The translations under genes and the position numbers were made by a program. Shown one piece after another: positions 53,568-63,279 of a stretch of DNA of 64,000 nt. The DNA comes from CAVRCA01 sp965218045. Its GTDB lineage: Bacteria > Pseudomonadota > Alphaproteobacteria > Acetobacterales > Acetobacteraceae. Below the pieces are notes generated by a model, which worked only from the letters and a program-made list of their open reading frames with translations, was not told the DNA's origin and ran no database searches. The stretch is from NCBI GenBank assembly GCA_965218045.1, contig CBDCJX010000009.1:558001-622000 (forward strand), written 5' to 3'. Position 1 is the stretch's first letter; every line of letters begins with the position of its first letter.

Positions 53568-53901
53568 CTGGCAGCAGCAGCCGGTTCACCCGACCGCCAT
53601 CCCGCACATGGGTCCGCAACACCTCGTCGACGTCTTCTGCCGATCCGATCCGATACCAGACTCCCTCCGGGTAGAGCACCAGGCACGGACCCAACTCGCA
53701 TCGGTCGAGACAGCCGGCCAAGTTCACCCTCACCGCCGCAAGGCCAAGTTCCTTGGCGCGCACCTTCATGTAATCGCGCAATCCCTCGGAGCCACGTGTC
53801 GCACAGGAGCCACGTGGATGCCCTCCCGGTCGACGGTTACAGCATACGAACAAGTGAGTGTGGTAATACAGTGGAGGATCATCGTCGCGCTGTCGGCCCA
53901 T
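53554..53901 (-). CDS. Thioredoxin-like [2Fe-2S] ferredoxin
   Basis: A 115-residue protein. The Cys ligands fit the family pattern: HLFVCCNRR, GSCATRGS, then NLAGCLDRCELGPCLVLYPE. Such proteins carry electrons in the cytosol. The ATG at 53901 precedes YYHTHLFVCC, the usual opening. Its end overlaps mnmE, so it is the first gene of the mnmE-mnmG-rsmG-parAB run. Partner unknown. Confidence 0.9.
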   Translation of the reverse strand: MGRQRDDDPPLYYHTHLFVCCNRRPGGHPRGSCATRGSEGLRDYMKVRAKELGLAAVRVNLAGCLDRCELGPCLVLYPEGVWYRIGSAEDVDEVLRTHVRDGGRVNRLLLPGETA

Positions 53902-54084
53902 GCGTGCAACCCGGGGTTCGGAGTGGGAGTTGGTTGGATGAACCGGCGAACCGAGCCGGCCGGCGCCTTCACCTAACAGCAGACAGGCGCCGACGGAACT
54001 CGGAAACGATCTTTCCGGCGGCAGACTTGCGTCCTGGCGCTTGTGTTTACCCGTCTGATTGCATTGGCCGACGAGGGATCCAGC

Positions 54085-55246
54085 ATGGTCGAACCCGCCA
54101 ATCTGCTCCGGTATGAGACCTCGCCCAATCTGCTGCAGCACGCCGACAATCCGGTGCATTGGCCGGCTTGGGGTGAAGCGGCTTTGCAGGAGGCGCGCGA
54201 GGCGGACCGGCCGATCCTGCTCTCCTTCGGCTAACCTGCCTGCCATTGGTGTCACGTCACGGCCCACGAATCCTTCGAGGGTGCGGAACCGCGGTGCTGG
54301 TGAACCGCCTGTTCGTCAACATCAAGGTGGACCGTGAGGAACGACCAGACGTCGATCACATCTATATGTCTGTCCTCCACGCCTTGCCGAGCAGGGCGGT
54401 TGGCCACTGACCATGTTCCTCAACCCGGCCGGCGAGCCGTTCTGGGGCGGCACCTACTTCCCGCCCGAACCACGCTGGGGTCGTCCGTCCTTCCGCCGCG
54501 TGCTGCAAGGGGTCGCGGAGGCATATCGCAGCGGCCACGAGATGGTCGGCCATAACAGCCGTGCCTTACGCTCGGCGCTCAATACCAGGTCGGCGTTGCG
54601 CACGGGCGGCCTGCTCACCTTGTCCGACCTCGAGCGGATCGCTGCCGCCCTGCTCCGCCTCACCGAACCGGTCGAGGGCGGCTTGCGTGGCGCGCCGAAA
54701 TTTCCCACCCCCCCCGGACCCTCACCGCCTTCGCTGACGAGCATGGCAGCTTCTTCACCAGCGCCGATGATGCGACGGACATACCGCTCGCCCGTCCACG
54801 CTTCGCCGCCGACCACGCCACCCCCTCCGGCAACGGCCTGCTCGCCGAGGTGTTCACGCGCGCGGTTGCACCACCTTACCGGCGCGCCAGCATGGCGAAC
54901 TCGCGCCGAAGCGGTGATCCGCGCCTTCACCGGCGCGCCGGCCTAGCTCGCCGCCATGCCGACCTTGCTGGCGGCGGCGGACTTGCTCGAGGAAGCCGCC
55001 AGTGTGGTGATCGCCGGCCCGCTCGACCATGCGCTGTCACGCGCGCTGGGTCGAGCAGCGCTCGCCGCCGCCGATCCAATGGTGACGGTGTTGCGTGCCG
55101 CGACGCCCGAAGACCTGCCCCTGCGGCATCCGGCGCAAGGCAAGCAGCCCGGTCCCGAGGGAGCCGCCGCATATCTCTGTCGTCGCGGCGTGTGTGGCTT
55201 GCCGATCACCGACGTCGACTCCTTGGCGGCGGCGCTAGCCACACGA
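54085..55246 (+). pseudogene. Decayed DUF255 (YyaL/thioredoxin-domain) gene
   Basis: Recognisable blocks of a protein usually near 680 residues are spread over all three frames. The N-terminal block is MVEPANLLRYETSPNLLQHA with NPVHWPAWGEAAL, and a TAA stop falls right after ILLSFG. The remains of the C-x-x-C thioredoxin site are at CHWCH. FVNIKVDREERPDVDHIYMS, then MFLNPAGEPFWGGTYFPPEP and GLRGAPKFPT follow in shifted frames. The rest of the middle is missing, and the C-terminal LLEEAASVVIAGPLDHALSR with YLCRRGVCGLPITD remains. At least four frameshifts, one stop and one large internal deletion are needed. The ferredoxin gene lies divergently upstream. Confidence 0.85.
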
Positions 55247-55390
55247 ACACTTATTAAGTTTCGTAGTAAACGTCATTTTCTGGAAGACTCGCGACACGGT
55301 GAGCGTGGTCGCCCAGTCGGTTTGAGGGCATTGCCGCCGCACCGTTGGCGCGACACACTCGGCCGGTTGGAAAACAGGGGGATCGTCCAC

Positions 55391-56209
55391 ATGGCGCCCG
55401 CGCTGCAGGAAATCTTGCACAACCGCGTCAAGGAAAAGTTGGCGCGCGACGAGGTCGTCGCCTCGATGACGGTGCGACTGACCCGCTCGATCGAGATCGC
55501 CCGCATCGCCGCGACCGCCGGTTTCGACACGCTCTATGTCGACGTCGAGCACAACAGCTTCTCGATCGACAGCGTGAGCCAGATCTGCATGGCGGCACTG
55601 CAATGCGACATCACGCCATTGGTGCGCGTGCCGGCCAACACCCCGGAGTTTATCGGCCGCCTGCTCGACGGGGGCGCGTTGGGCGTGATCGCGCCGCACG
55701 TCCGCTCGGCGGCGGAAGCACGCGGCATCGTGCGCCAGGCGAAGTTCCCACCGATGGGTGAGCGCGGCGCGGGCGGCGCCCTGCCGCACTACCACTATCG
55801 CGGCTTTCCAGTTGCCGAAGCCAACCAGGCGATGAACGACGCAACGATAGTCGTGATCATGGTGGAAACCGCGGCTGCACTCGACAATGTCGCGGAGATC
55901 GCCGCGGTGGATGGTGTGGACCTGCTGCTGGTCGGCACCAACGATCTGTGCAACGAGTTCGGTATTACTGGCCAGTTCGACCACCCGCAGGTACGGGACG
56001 CCTACGCGCGCACCCTCGCCGGCTGTCGCCAGCACGGCAAGCATGTCGGCGTCGGCGGCCTCGCGTCGCGGCCAGACCTGGTGGCCGAGTATGTGCGCCA
56101 AGGCGCGCGCTACGTCTCGACCGGCACCGATCTCGGTTTCCTGCTCGAAGCCGCTACCCACAAGGCAGACGCCGTGCGGGAAATTTCAGCCCATCCACAG
56201 ACCGGCTGA
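55391..56209 (+). CDS. HpcH/HpaI-family aldolase
   Basis: A 272-residue class II pyruvate-type aldolase/citrate lyase-like protein. Motifs are FDTLYVDVEHNSFSIDSVSQ, ITPLVRVPANTP, IAPHVRSAAEARGIVRQAKF (with a P-x-G-x-R block PPMGERG), the metal ligand in VVIMVETAAALDNV and VDLLLVGTNDLCNEFG. It cleaves 2-keto-3-deoxy acids in family members; the substrate here is unknown. It lies intact between two decayed genes. Confidence 0.92.
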   Translation: MAPALQEILHNRVKEKLARDEVVASMTVRLTRSIEIARIAATAGFDTLYVDVEHNSFSIDSVSQICMAALQCDITPLVRVPANTPEFIGRLLDGGALGVIAPHVRSAAEARGIVRQAKFPPMGERGAGGALPHYHYRGFPVAEANQAMNDATIVVIMVETAAALDNVAEIAAVDGVDLLLVGTNDLCNEFGITGQFDHPQVRDAYARTLAGCRQHGKHVGVGGLASRPDLVAEYVRQGARYVSTGTDLGFLLEAATHKADAVREISAHPQTG

Positions 56210-56401
56210 TCCGGGCCCGTCCCTGCTTCGATCGCTCATTGTGCGGCCGGGTCCGGCTCCGCCTCAAGACCAAGCCAGCTTCGCTGGCGGCTGCGCCGGT
56301 CTTAACCCCGAGCCGAACCCGGCAAGGATGCACTGATCGAGCAAAGGGTAGCTGCACAGAAATCGCCCCAGGTCCAGCATGACAGATGCAGGGAAACGAC
56401 C

Positions 56402-56590
56402 ATGACGACAATGTCCGACATCCTGGAGACCGCCTCGTTCGAGCAGCTGGCGAGCGGCTTCGTGTTCATCGAGGGACCGCTGTGGCACCCCTGCGTAGCC
56501 TGCTGTTCACCGCCAGCACCTCGGTCTACACGCTGCGTGTCAGGACGCCAGGGTTGCCGCATCCCTGGTACAATCGCCGCGCCGGCTGAG
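56402..56590 (+). pseudogene. SMP-30/gluconolactonase gene remnant
   Basis: MSDILETASFEQLASGFVFI followed by EGPLWHP is the typical opening of SMP-30/gluconolactonase/LRE-type lactonases. After that the frame shifts (RSLLFTASTSVYTLRVRTPG in another frame matches the next conserved strand) and sequence similarity ends near 56590. The beta-propeller is therefore almost entirely lost. Confidence 0.6.
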
Positions 56591-56676
56591 CCGCACGCGG
56601 CTCGGCGCATTGCGCCTCCGAGGACACGGGAATAGCCTCTCTCGAGCAGCCATTGCGAAGCCAGGAGTAGCGGCCC

Positions 56677-58386
56677 ATGCAGCCGGCAAGCCTCGTCATC
56701 CGCGGCGGAACCATTTTCGATGGTTCGGGCGGTGACCCCTATGAGGCTGATATCGGCATCGCCGACGGTCGCATTGCCGCGATCGGACCGGCCCTGCCCG
56801 ACGGCAGGGAGGAAATCGACGCGCGCGGCAAGCTGGTAACGCCCGGCTTCGTGGACGTTCACACCCACTACGACGCCCAGGTCACCTGGAGCAGCCGACT
56901 TACTCCCTCGTCTTGGAACGGCGTGACCACCGCGCTGCTCGGCAATTGCGGCGTCGGCTTCGCCCCCTGCCGGCCCGAACGACGCGACATGCTGGTCAAG
57001 CTGATGGAGGGTGTCGAGGACATCCCCGAGGTCGTGCTCACCGAGGGCCTGCCGTGGAACTGGGAGAGTTTTCCACAGTTCCTCGACGCACTCGACCAGC
57101 GCCGTTACGACATCGACATCGCCACCCAGGTGCCGCATGCGGCACTGCGGGTCCACGTCATGGGCGAGCGCGGTGCAGCGCGTGAGGCGGCGACCGAGCA
57201 GGACCGCGCGCGCATGGCAGCGCTCGCCGGCGAGGGCATCCGCGCCGGCGCGCTCGGCTTCTCCACCTCGCGCACGCTCAACCACCGCACCGTCGACGGA
57301 CAACCGACGCCGACCTTGGCCGCCGCCGAAGCCGAGCTCGCCGAAATCGCCGAGGCGATGGGCGGCGCCGGCTGGCTGCAGGTCGTGTCGGATTTCGAGC
57401 AACCGGACGAGGAATTTGCTCTGCTGCGTCGGCTGGTCGAGCGATCTGGCCGGCCGATGAGCATCACCCTGCTACAGTCCGACACCGACCCCGCGCATTG
57501 GCGCGCCCTGCTCGACCGCATCGGCGACGCTAACCGCGCCGGGCTACGCATCACCGGCCAGGTGCGCTCGCGTCCCACCAGCGTGCTGCTCGGCTTCGAA
57601 CTGTCGCAGAACCCGTTCATGGGTCGGCCGAGCTATCAGCGCATCGCCCACCTGCCTTTCGCCAAACGGATCACCACCCTGCGCGATCCCTTGTTCCGCG
57701 CTCGCTTGCTCGCCGAGGAAAGTGCTGCCGGCCGCACGGCCCGCCGCGCGCAGCGCTGGGAGCGGGTGTTTCCGCTTGGCGATCCGCCCGACTACGAGCC
57801 CGCGCCCGACCAGAGCGTTGCCGCCCGCGCAGCACGCGAGGGTCGCCCGCCCGAGGAAGTCGCCTACGACCTGCTGCTGCAACGCGATGGGCGCGCCATG
57901 CTCTACCTGCCGGTGACCAACTATGTTGCCGGCAACCTCGACGTGGTGCGCGAGATGATCGCTGATCCCAATACGCTGCTCGGCCTCGGCGACGGCGGCG
58001 CCCATGTCGGCATCATGTGCGACGCCACCGCGACGAGCTACACGATCACGCACTGGACTCGCGACCGCGCGCGCGGCGAACTGTTTCCGATCGCCTGGGC
58101 GATCAAGCGCCTCACCAGCGACAACGCCGCCGCCATCGGCCTGGGCGATCGCGGCGAGTTGCGGGTCGGACGCCGCGCCGACATCAACGTTATCGACTAT
58201 GATCGGCTGCGGCTGCGCGCCCCTGAGATGGTTTACGACCTGCCCGCCGGCGGCAAGCGGCTGATCCAGCGCACCGACGGCTTCGACGCCATCATCGTTG
58301 CCGGTGAACCGATCTACCGCGATGGCGAGGCCACCGCCGCGTTGCCCGGCCGCCTAGTCCGCGGCCCGCAACAAGCACACCGATAA
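56677..58386 (+). CDS. N-acyl-D-amino-acid deacylase (amidohydrolase family 3)
   Basis: A 569-residue zinc hydrolase. The metal-binding opening is FVDVHTHYDAQVTW, and ALLGNCGVGFAP carries the Cys ligand typical of D-aminoacylases. Further motifs are ALGFSTSRTLNHRTV, LLGLGDGGAHVGIMCDAT and the end block LRVGRRADINVIDYD. It releases D-amino acids from N-acyl forms. With the aldolase, aminotransferase and amino acid importer nearby it suggests amino acid scavenging, although these genes are not one operon. Confidence 0.92.
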   Translation: MQPASLVIRGGTIFDGSGGDPYEADIGIADGRIAAIGPALPDGREEIDARGKLVTPGFVDVHTHYDAQVTWSSRLTPSSWNGVTTALLGNCGVGFAPCRPERRDMLVKLMEGVEDIPEVVLTEGLPWNWESFPQFLDALDQRRYDIDIATQVPHAALRVHVMGERGAAREAATEQDRARMAALAGEGIRAGALGFSTSRTLNHRTVDGQPTPTLAAAEAELAEIAEAMGGAGWLQVVSDFEQPDEEFALLRRLVERSGRPMSITLLQSDTDPAHWRALLDRIGDANRAGLRITGQVRSRPTSVLLGFELSQNPFMGRPSYQRIAHLPFAKRITTLRDPLFRARLLAEESAAGRTARRAQRWERVFPLGDPPDYEPAPDQSVAARAAREGRPPEEVAYDLLLQRDGRAMLYLPVTNYVAGNLDVVREMIADPNTLLGLGDGGAHVGIMCDATATSYTITHWTRDRARGELFPIAWAIKRLTSDNAAAIGLGDRGELRVGRRADINVIDYDRLRLRAPEMVYDLPAGGKRLIQRTDGFDAIIVAGEPIYRDGEATAALPGRLVRGPQQAHR

Positions 58387-58542
58387 CATCAGCGGCCATA
58401 ACTGAACGGTGACCTCGCTTGATCGCCGCCTTGGTCGCGAAGTCACGCAAGCCGCCTACCCGCGTTCACTATTAAGGTTTGCGCAACCGCCGTCGCGTAG
58501 CAGCGTTTGGACACGCTCAAGCTAAGCAATTGGAGTTGCCTG

Positions 58543-58740
58543 ATGATCCGACCGATACTGCTCGCCCCGCTCGCCCTCACCGCGCTGCTCGGAATTGCGG
58601 CCTGCGATCGCGAGGGCCCGGCGGAGCGCGCCGGCAGCAAGATCGACAAGGCCGGCGACAAGATCGAGGACACCGTCAATCCGCCGAAGGGCCCCGCCCA
58701 GTCGACCGGTCGCTCGATCGACCGCGCACTCGGCAATTAG
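58543..58740 (+). CDS. Small entericidin-like lipoprotein
   Basis: A 65-residue protein. The signal peptide ends in a lipobox (LLGIAAC), then a charged mature part AGSKIDKAGDKIEDTVNPP follows. Small lipoproteins with this D-K-x-G-D-K-I-E pattern are often stress-induced in Rhodospirillales. GGAG lies 7 bp before the ATG. Function unknown. Confidence 0.8.
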   Translation: MIRPILLAPLALTALLGIAACDREGPAERAGSKIDKAGDKIEDTVNPPKGPAQSTGRSIDRALGN

Positions 58741-58864
58741 CGCGCCGGCCAAGCTGAGGGCCATCTCGTCCGCCTCACGGGTTTACGCGATGTATCCGCA
58801 ATGGACGCAGCATTGATACCTGCTTGCGCTTCGTGCCGATGCGAATGCTAGGCCGGAGTTTCCG

Positions 58865-60253
58865 TCAGACCGCGCGCAACTCGCTCCAGGTATCGTCCAA
58901 CGCGCGCCGCAGCCGCACCGCCATGTCGTCCACTTCGGCCTCGGTGATGATTAGCGGCGGGGAGAAAGCGATCCGGTCGCCAATGAAGCGGGTGATAAGC
59001 CCGTGCTTGCGCGCGTGCGCGTCGACGGTCATGCCCAGCTTGCGCGCGGGGTCGAACGGGGTTCGGCTGGCCTTGTCTTGCACCATCTCCAGGCCGGTCA
59101 ACAGGCCGACGCCGCGCACGTCGCCGATCAGTGGGTGGTCGGCGAACGTCGCCAAGGCGGACTGCATGTATGGGCCGACGCGCTGGACGTGGTCCACCAT
59201 CCGCATCTCGTCGTAAATACGCAGCACCTCCATCGCGACGGCGGTGGTTACCGGATGCCCGGCATAGGTGAAGCCGTGCGCGAAGTTGCCGAGCTTGCGG
59301 CTCTCGTCCAGCATCGCCGCGAACACCCGCTCGTTCACCAATGTGGCGCTGATCGGCTGCATCCCCGCCGACAGCGCTTTGGCGCAGGAGATCATGTCCG
59401 GCTCCAACGCGTAAGTCTGGCTGCCCCACATGGTGCCGGTGCGGCCGAAACCGCAGATCACCTCGTCGGCGATGAACAGCACGTCGTATCGGCGCAGCAC
59501 CGCCTGCATTTTGTCCCAGTAGGTGCGCGGCGGCACCAGGCCGCCGCCGGCGCCCATCACCGGCTCGGCGATGAAGCCGCCAACCGTGTCCGGCCCCTCC
59601 TCCTGGATCATCGCTTCCAGCGCGTCCGCCATCCGCGTCGCGAACTGCTCCTCGGTCTCGCCGTCCCGGTGCTCGCGGTAGTAATGTGGATACTCGGTGT
59701 GTCGGAACTCGGGGAACGGCAGCCCGAAATCGGCGTGCATGTCGGCCTTGCCGGAGGCGCTGATCGAAGCCGACGTGCTGCCGTGATAGCCCATCTTGCG
59801 GCCAATGATCTTGCGCTTGGCCGGCTTGCCGATCGCCGCGTGATAATACCACACGAGCTTGATCGCGGTGTCGTTCGCTTCCGACCCCGAGCATTGGAAC
59901 AGCACCTTGCTCATCCGCCCGCCTCGCGCCGGCGGCGCGATCGCCAGCAGCTTCTCGGCCAGGTCCACGCCCGGCTCGTTCGAGGTGTGCCGATACAGAT
60001 GATAATACCCGAGCTTGCGCATCTGGTCGTAGGCGACTTTCGCGAGCCGCTCGTTGGCGTAGCCGAGCGAGGCGCACCACAGGCCCGCCGCCGCGTCCAG
60101 GAATCGTGTTCCGGAGTCGTCATAGACGTAGATGCCCTCGCCGCGCTCGATCAGATGCGGCCCTTGCTCGAGATGCCTGACCAGGTTGGTCTGCGGATGC
60201 ACCAACGAGGCAACGTCTCGCGCGTGCACCGAATTCGCGGCGATATGGGTCAT
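58865..60253 (-). CDS. Class III (omega) aminotransferase
   Basis: A 462-residue PLP enzyme. The phosphate-binding block is FQCSGSEANDTAIKLVWYYH, the PLP Asp is in VLFIADEVICGFGRTG and the Schiff-base Lys in CAKALSAGMQPISA. The opening HLIERGEGIYVYDDSGTRFL is that of the omega-amino acid:pyruvate and diamine group. Substrate not clear; it could work with the amino acid importer at 61 kb. Confidence 0.93.
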   Translation of the reverse strand: MTHIAANSVHARDVASLVHPQTNLVRHLEQGPHLIERGEGIYVYDDSGTRFLDAAAGLWCASLGYANERLAKVAYDQMRKLGYYHLYRHTSNEPGVDLAEKLLAIAPPARGGRMSKVLFQCSGSEANDTAIKLVWYYHAAIGKPAKRKIIGRKMGYHGSTSASISASGKADMHADFGLPFPEFRHTEYPHYYREHRDGETEEQFATRMADALEAMIQEEGPDTVGGFIAEPVMGAGGGLVPPRTYWDKMQAVLRRYDVLFIADEVICGFGRTGTMWGSQTYALEPDMISCAKALSAGMQPISATLVNERVFAAMLDESRKLGNFAHGFTYAGHPVTTAVAMEVLRIYDEMRMVDHVQRVGPYMQSALATFADHPLIGDVRGVGLLTGLEMVQDKASRTPFDPARKLGMTVDAHARKHGLITRFIGDRIAFSPPLIITEAEVDDMAVRLRRALDDTWSELRAV

Positions 60254-60399
60254 GACGACGTCCTTCGGCCTGAAGGCGCAAGCCTAGGCATGTCGCGACG
60301 CGATAGCCAGGTCGATCGAGGCAACGCGCCTGATAGGCCGCGAGTGTCGGCCGAGCGGCGAGCAGATTGGTGTGATCGAGCCCGCGCAGCGGGGCCGGG

Positions 60400-60888
<489 letters not shown>

Positions 60889-61151
60889 GGGGCGTCTCCT
60901 CGATGTTGGCGGTGGCGAGAGCCTACGCAGGTCGGGTCCGGCTGTGAATCCGCCTTCGTCCGTGGTATGCCACGAGCCGTGGGGAACGGATCGTGGTAGC
61001 TTCGCCCGCTTTCGTCGGCAAAGGCCGAGGATCGACGTGCTTCGCGACACGTTGCATGAAGCCGTGGATGGACCGCCTTCGGACCATGGCGCGGAAGGGC
61101 CAAGAGAGTGGTCTGAGCCAAGCAAGACCGCCACGGATTTGGGAGGATCGA

Positions 61152-62372
61152 ATGCTCAAGAGTGCGACCATTTCGCGTCGCCGGATGCTGCAAACCGCCG
61201 TTGCGGGCGCCGCCGCGACGGGTCTCTCGCCCGCGGGGCGCGCCGGCGCCGAGGCGGAACCGATCAAGATCGGCATGCCGGTGGCATTGTCCGGCCCCGT
61301 TGGCAGCATTGGCGCGCAGATGCGGCAAGCCTGCGAATTCTGGGCCAAGCAGGTGAACGGCAAGGGCGGGCTGCTTGGTCGGCCAATCGAGCTGATCATC
61401 GAGGACACCGCCGCCAATCCGGCCACCGCCGTGCGCAAGGCGCAGGAGATGGTGGAGCGCGACGGTGCCCGGCTGCTCACCTGCATCGTTGCCTCCAACG
61501 AAGCCTTGGCCATCGTGCCGCGACTGGCGCAATGGAACACGATCTTCATCTCCGGCGATAACGGCGACGGCAGGCTGACCGCCGAATCGCTGGTGCCGAA
61601 CTTCTTCCGCCCCAACACTTCCGGACCGATGGGCACGCGCGCGGTGGCGCTCTGGCTGCGCGATTCGCCGCTGAAGACGTTCTACGGCTTGGGCATGGAT
61701 TACGCCTGGGGACGCAACTCGATGGAAGTGTTCGAATCGGAGGCGAAGCGGGCGGGCAAGAAGTTCCTCGGCGCGGTGTTCTCGCCGACGGGAACCAAGG
61801 ATTTCGCCACCTACATCACAAAGATCCGCCAATCCGGCGCCGACGGCGTGTACCTGGTGCTGGCCGGCGACGACAACAACGCGTTCCTCGCACAGGCCAA
61901 GCAATATCGCCTTGGCGACAAGGTGCAGTTGCTCACCGAGCAGGTCGAGGAGATGAGCCTGAAAGCCACCGGCGATTCAGCGGTCGGCATGATCGGTTCG
62001 ACGCGTTATCCGGTGACATTGGACAACCCGGTCAACAAGGCGTTCGTCGCGGTCTGGCAGGCGGAATATGGACGCCCGCCGCAGATGTTTGAAGGCGACC
62101 AGTATCAGTCCTGCATGATGTTGCAAGCGGGTATCGAAAAAGCCGGCAGCATCGAAGCGGCGAAGCTGCGCGCCGCGCTGGAGGGCTTGGAGATCGACAG
62201 CGTCAAGGGCCACATCGTGATGCGGGCCTGCGATCACCAGGCCGAGCAGCAAGGCTTCATCGTGCGGGTGGTCAAGCAGGAGGGCACCGAGAACGTCGTG
62301 CCGCAGGTGATCGCGACGTACCCGGCCGACCGCGTGACGCCGCCCTGCAACCAGATGGTCTACAAGGACTGA
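61152..62372 (+). CDS. Branched-chain amino acid-type ABC transporter binding protein (LivK-like)
   Basis: A 406-residue periplasmic binding protein. A twin-arginine-type signal is seen (SRRRMLQTAVAGAAATG). Family motifs are IKIGMPVALSGPVGSIGAQM, IELIIEDTAANPATAVRKAQ and FYGLGMDYAWGRNSMEVFES. GGGAGG precedes the ATG. It is followed by livH and livM, so the operon is an importer for branched-chain amino acids or similar compounds such as amides. True ligand not known. Confidence 0.92.
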   Translation: MLKSATISRRRMLQTAVAGAAATGLSPAGRAGAEAEPIKIGMPVALSGPVGSIGAQMRQACEFWAKQVNGKGGLLGRPIELIIEDTAANPATAVRKAQEMVERDGARLLTCIVASNEALAIVPRLAQWNTIFISGDNGDGRLTAESLVPNFFRPNTSGPMGTRAVALWLRDSPLKTFYGLGMDYAWGRNSMEVFESEAKRAGKKFLGAVFSPTGTKDFATYITKIRQSGADGVYLVLAGDDNNAFLAQAKQYRLGDKVQLLTEQVEEMSLKATGDSAVGMIGSTRYPVTLDNPVNKAFVAVWQAEYGRPPQMFEGDQYQSCMMLQAGIEKAGSIEAAKLRAALEGLEIDSVKGHIVMRACDHQAEQQGFIVRVVKQEGTENVVPQVIATYPADRVTPPCNQMVYKD

Positions 62373-62409
62373 GGGCGCGCGAGATCGCCCCGCGCTCCAC
62401 GTCCATCGC

Positions 62410-63279
62410 ATGAGCCTGCTGCCGTTTCTCCTCACGCAGTGCCTGAATGCGTTGTCGCAGGCGGCGTTGCTGTTCTTCCTCGGCGTCGGTCTGACCCTGA
62501 TATTCGGCATCATGCGGATCGTGAACTTCGCGCACGGTGCGTTCTACATGCTCGGCGCGTTCATCGGCTATTCCGCTTCGCGCTACAGCGGCAGTTTCTG
62601 GGTCGCGCTGCTGGTCGGTCCGCTGCTCGCCGGCGCCGTCGGCGCGGCGTTCGAGATGGGCGTGCTGCGTCGGCTCTATCGTCGCGACGCCAGCGCCTTC
62701 CTGATGGTCACGTTCGGGCTGACCCTGGTGCTCGGCGAGCTGATCCGTCTGCTCTGGGGCGTGCAGGCGCTGCAAGTCGAGGTACCCGAGGCGTTTGCCG
62801 GCATCGTCTTCCTGTTCGACGAACCGTTCCCGCGCTACCGGCTGTTCCTGGCTGGCGCCGGCGTGGTGCTTGCCCTTGCCATCTGGCAGTTCCTCGAACG
62901 CACGCGGCTCGGCCTGCTGATCCGCGCGACCAGCCAGAACGCGGAGATGGTGCACGCGCTCGGGGTCGACGTGCATCTGGTGCGATCCGCCGTGTTCGGC
63001 ATCGGCTGCGGGCTGGCCGCACTCGGCGGCGTGTTGGCCGCACCCTTGGTGACGGCGTCGCTCGGCATGGCCGCCAACGCGATCATCGATGCGTTCGTCA
63101 TCGTCATCATCGGCGGCATGGGCAGCTTCCTGGGCTCGCTGCTGGCGGCGGTGCTGGTCGCCTTCGTGCAGGTGTTCGGCACCTACTATTTCCCCGATTT
63201 CGCGCTCGCCGCGATGTATCTGCTGATGCTGCTGGTGCTGGTGATCCGCCCCGGCGGCCTGCTCGGCAAGGAGGCCTGA
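62410..63279 (+). CDS. livH: Branched-chain amino acid ABC transporter permease LivH
   Basis: A 289-residue inner-membrane permease. GVGLTLIFGIMRIVNFAHGA is the classic LivH signature, and the loop FLERTRLGLLIRATSQNAEM with the coupling-helix block AAPLVTASLGM, plus the end VIRPGGLLGKEA, are also typical. About eight membrane helices. livM starts at the next base after its stop codon. Confidence 0.94.
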   Translation: MSLLPFLLTQCLNALSQAALLFFLGVGLTLIFGIMRIVNFAHGAFYMLGAFIGYSASRYSGSFWVALLVGPLLAGAVGAAFEMGVLRRLYRRDASAFLMVTFGLTLVLGELIRLLWGVQALQVEVPEAFAGIVFLFDEPFPRYRLFLAGAGVVLALAIWQFLERTRLGLLIRATSQNAEMVHALGVDVHLVRSAVFGIGCGLAALGGVLAAPLVTASLGMAANAIIDAFVIVIIGGMGSFLGSLLAAVLVAFVQVFGTYYFPDFALAAMYLLMLLVLVIRPGGLLGKEA

